A stretch of DNA of 64,000 nucleotides from Prochlorococcus sp. AG-388-F11 (lineage in GTDB: Bacteria > Cyanobacteriota > Cyanobacteriia > PCC-6307 > Cyanobiaceae). Under the pieces are notes generated by a model, which was given only the letters and a program-made list of their open reading frames with translations, did no database searches and was not told the origin of the DNA. This document shows positions 62,787-64,000 of the stretch, one piece after another (the stretch's first letter is position 1; every line of letters starts with the position of its first letter). Location: contig QCGP01000006.1 in the NCBI GenBank assembly GCA_003279845.1, forward strand, positions 1 through 64,000, in the 5' to 3' direction. A program made the position numbers and the translations under genes.

Positions 62787-64000
62787 GTGGAAGGACAAAA
62801 TAAGTCGATCACGTTTGACGGACGAGAGATACGACTAACTACAGGACTATATGCTCCTCAAGCAAGTGGATCAGTAATGATTGAATGTGGAGACACCTCT
62901 TTATTAGTTACAGCAACAAAAACCACTAAAAAAGAAGTCGCGGATTTTCTACCTTTAATATGTGATTATGAGGAAAAATTATATGCTGCTGGTCGAATTC
63001 CTGGCGGTTTCATGAGGAGAGAGGGTCGTCCACCAGAAAGAGCGACTTTAGTATCAAGATTAATTGATAGACCCATGCGACCTCTTTTCCCTTCTTGGAT
63101 GAGAGATGAAATTCAGATAGTAGCTTCCTGTCTATCTCTAGACGAAAGGGTACCTGCAGACGTTCTTGCTGTTACCGGAGCATCAATAGCAACTTTACTT
63201 GGAGAGATACCATTTTTTGGGCCAATGGCTGCTGTAAGAGTTGGGCTGATAGGGGATGACTTTATTTTAAACCCCAGTTACAGAGAAATTGAAAAAGGAG
63301 ATCTGGATATTGTTGTGGCGGGATCTCCAGATGGGATCGTGATGATTGAGGCAGGTGCCAATCAACTTTCTGAACAGGATACTATTGAAGCTATTGATTT
63401 CGGTTATGAGGCTGTATCTGAACTTATTAAAGCTCAAGAGGATTTACTAAAAGATCTAGGAATAAAACAGATCAAGCCATCTGAGCCTGAGGAGGATAAA
63501 ACATTACCAACTTATCTAGAAAAAAATTGTTCAAAACCTATTCAGCTTATCCTAAAGAAATTTGATCAATCAAAAGAGGAAAGAGATCTTGAACTCGAAA
63601 AAGTAAAAATTGAAGCACAAAATAAAATTGAATCTTTAAAGGATGACAATCAATTAAAAGTTTTATTACAACAGAATGATAGTTTAATACATTCCGATTT
63701 TAAAAAATTAACGAAAAAATTAATGAGGTCACAGATAATTGATGATGGGAAAAGAGTTGATGGAAGAGATCTAGATGAAGTAAGAAAAATATCTGCAGTA
63801 GCAGGGATACTTCCAAAAAGAGTGCATGGTTCAGCTTTATTTCAACGAGGACTGACTCAAGTTTTATCAACAACTACTCTTGGGACACCAAGTGATGCTC
63901 AAGAAATGGATGACCTAAATCCGAGTACTGAAAAAACTTACCTACATCATTATAATTTCCCACCCTATTCTGTTGGAGAGACTAGACCAATGAGAACCCC
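62787..64000 (+). CDS. pnp: Polynucleotide phosphorylase, 5' part
   Basis: A GTG at 62787 opens a frame that runs past the right edge (about 404 residues seen). The first RNase PH domain has [56 protein letters not shown] and [19 protein letters not shown] helical middle domain follows, and the second RNase PH domain begins [16 protein letters not shown] and [20 protein letters not shown]. It degrades and remodels mRNA with phosphate. Truncated only by the window. Confidence 0.97.
   Translation, partial: MEGQNKSITFDGREIRLTTGLYAPQASGSVMIECGDTSLLVTATKTTKKEVADFLPLICDYEEKLYAAGRIPGGFMRREGRPPERATLVSRLIDRPMRPLFPSWMRDEIQIVASCLSLDERVPADVLAVTGASIATLLGEIPFFGPMAAVRVGLIGDDFILNPSYREIEKGDLDIVVAGSPDGIVMIEAGANQLSEQDTIEAIDFGYEAVSELIKAQEDLLKDLGIKQIKPSEPEEDKTLPTYLEKNCSKPIQLILKKFDQSKEERDLELEKVKIEAQNKIESLKDDNQLKVLLQQNDSLIHSDFKKLTKKLMRSQIIDDGKRVDGRDLDEVRKISAVAGILPKRVHGSALFQRGLTQVLSTTTLGTPSDAQEMDDLNPSTEKTYLHHYNFPPYSVGETRPMRT

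Noticed and set aside
1-64000. CRISPR array, insertion sequence, prophage or toxin-antitoxin pair
   Set aside because: No regularly spaced direct repeats, transposase, integrase, phage structural gene or clear toxin-antitoxin module was seen. Small paired genes were considered, but none had recognisable toxin or antitoxin features.

Overview
The window looks like the chromosome of a marine picocyanobacterium, almost certainly Prochlorococcus and probably a high-light-adapted lineage. The evidence is strongly AT-rich coding DNA, short intergenic spaces, a cyanobacterial photosynthesis set (psbD/psbC, ycf4, petM, ycf39), a chlorophyll-binding Pcb antenna gene of the type Prochlorococcus uses in place of phycobilisomes, a cluster of tiny high-light-inducible (hli) genes, and many very small lineage-type hypothetical proteins. 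I see no insertion sequence, prophage, rRNA operon or CRISPR array.

Layout. 1-7.5 kb is accessory in character: small hypothetical genes, a class-I glutamine amidotransferase, four hli genes (2438-3500), a run of small membrane proteins, a SYLF-domain protein, and a prepilin next to a parvulin-like PPIase whose reading frames interlock oddly. 7.6-15.6 kb is housekeeping: ychF, an HlyD-type adaptor, polA, cysS, dxr. 15.7-20.9 kb holds a four-gene minus-strand operon (ATCase-like carbamoyltransferase, AsnB-like amidotransferase, M20 N-carbamoyl-amino-acid hydrolase, DUF1028 Ntn-hydrolase). It looks richer in G+C than its neighbours and sits between two housekeeping blocks; it is my best candidate for an undescribed pathway. 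21-32.5 kb is housekeeping and redox: thioredoxin-like ferredoxin, YheT-like hydrolase, split pntA/pntB transhydrogenase, an NTRC-type thioredoxin reductase, infA, ycf39/petM, ilvN, ycf4. 32.6-37.6 kb holds the psbD-psbC operon, maf, cobQ and a plant-type ferredoxin.

37.6-48.4 kb contains a VTT membrane protein, tRNA-Ser(CGA) and a neighbourhood tied to iron supply: FutA/IdiA iron-binding protein, PiuC-type dioxygenase, a small secreted protein, a porin, and further on a Pcb antenna gene downstream of flavodoxin (isiB), resembling the classical isiAB pair in reverse order. glyQ, a MIF-like tautomerase with small partners, and a methyltransferase lie between. 48.4-54.2 kb is transport and envelope: SemiSWEET, an AEC carrier lacking a normal start codon, an ArnT-like and a GT4 glycosyltransferase, and an EamA exporter. 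54.2-64 kb is conserved core: sppA, aroH, DUF2808, rpmH-rnpA-PH-yidC, ycf46, serS, rseP, rpsN and the 5' part of pnp, which runs off the end.

Several genes use GTG or TTG starts and many adjacent genes overlap by 1-4 bases, as expected for a streamlined genome. Functions below are read from motifs and family knowledge; no database search was run.
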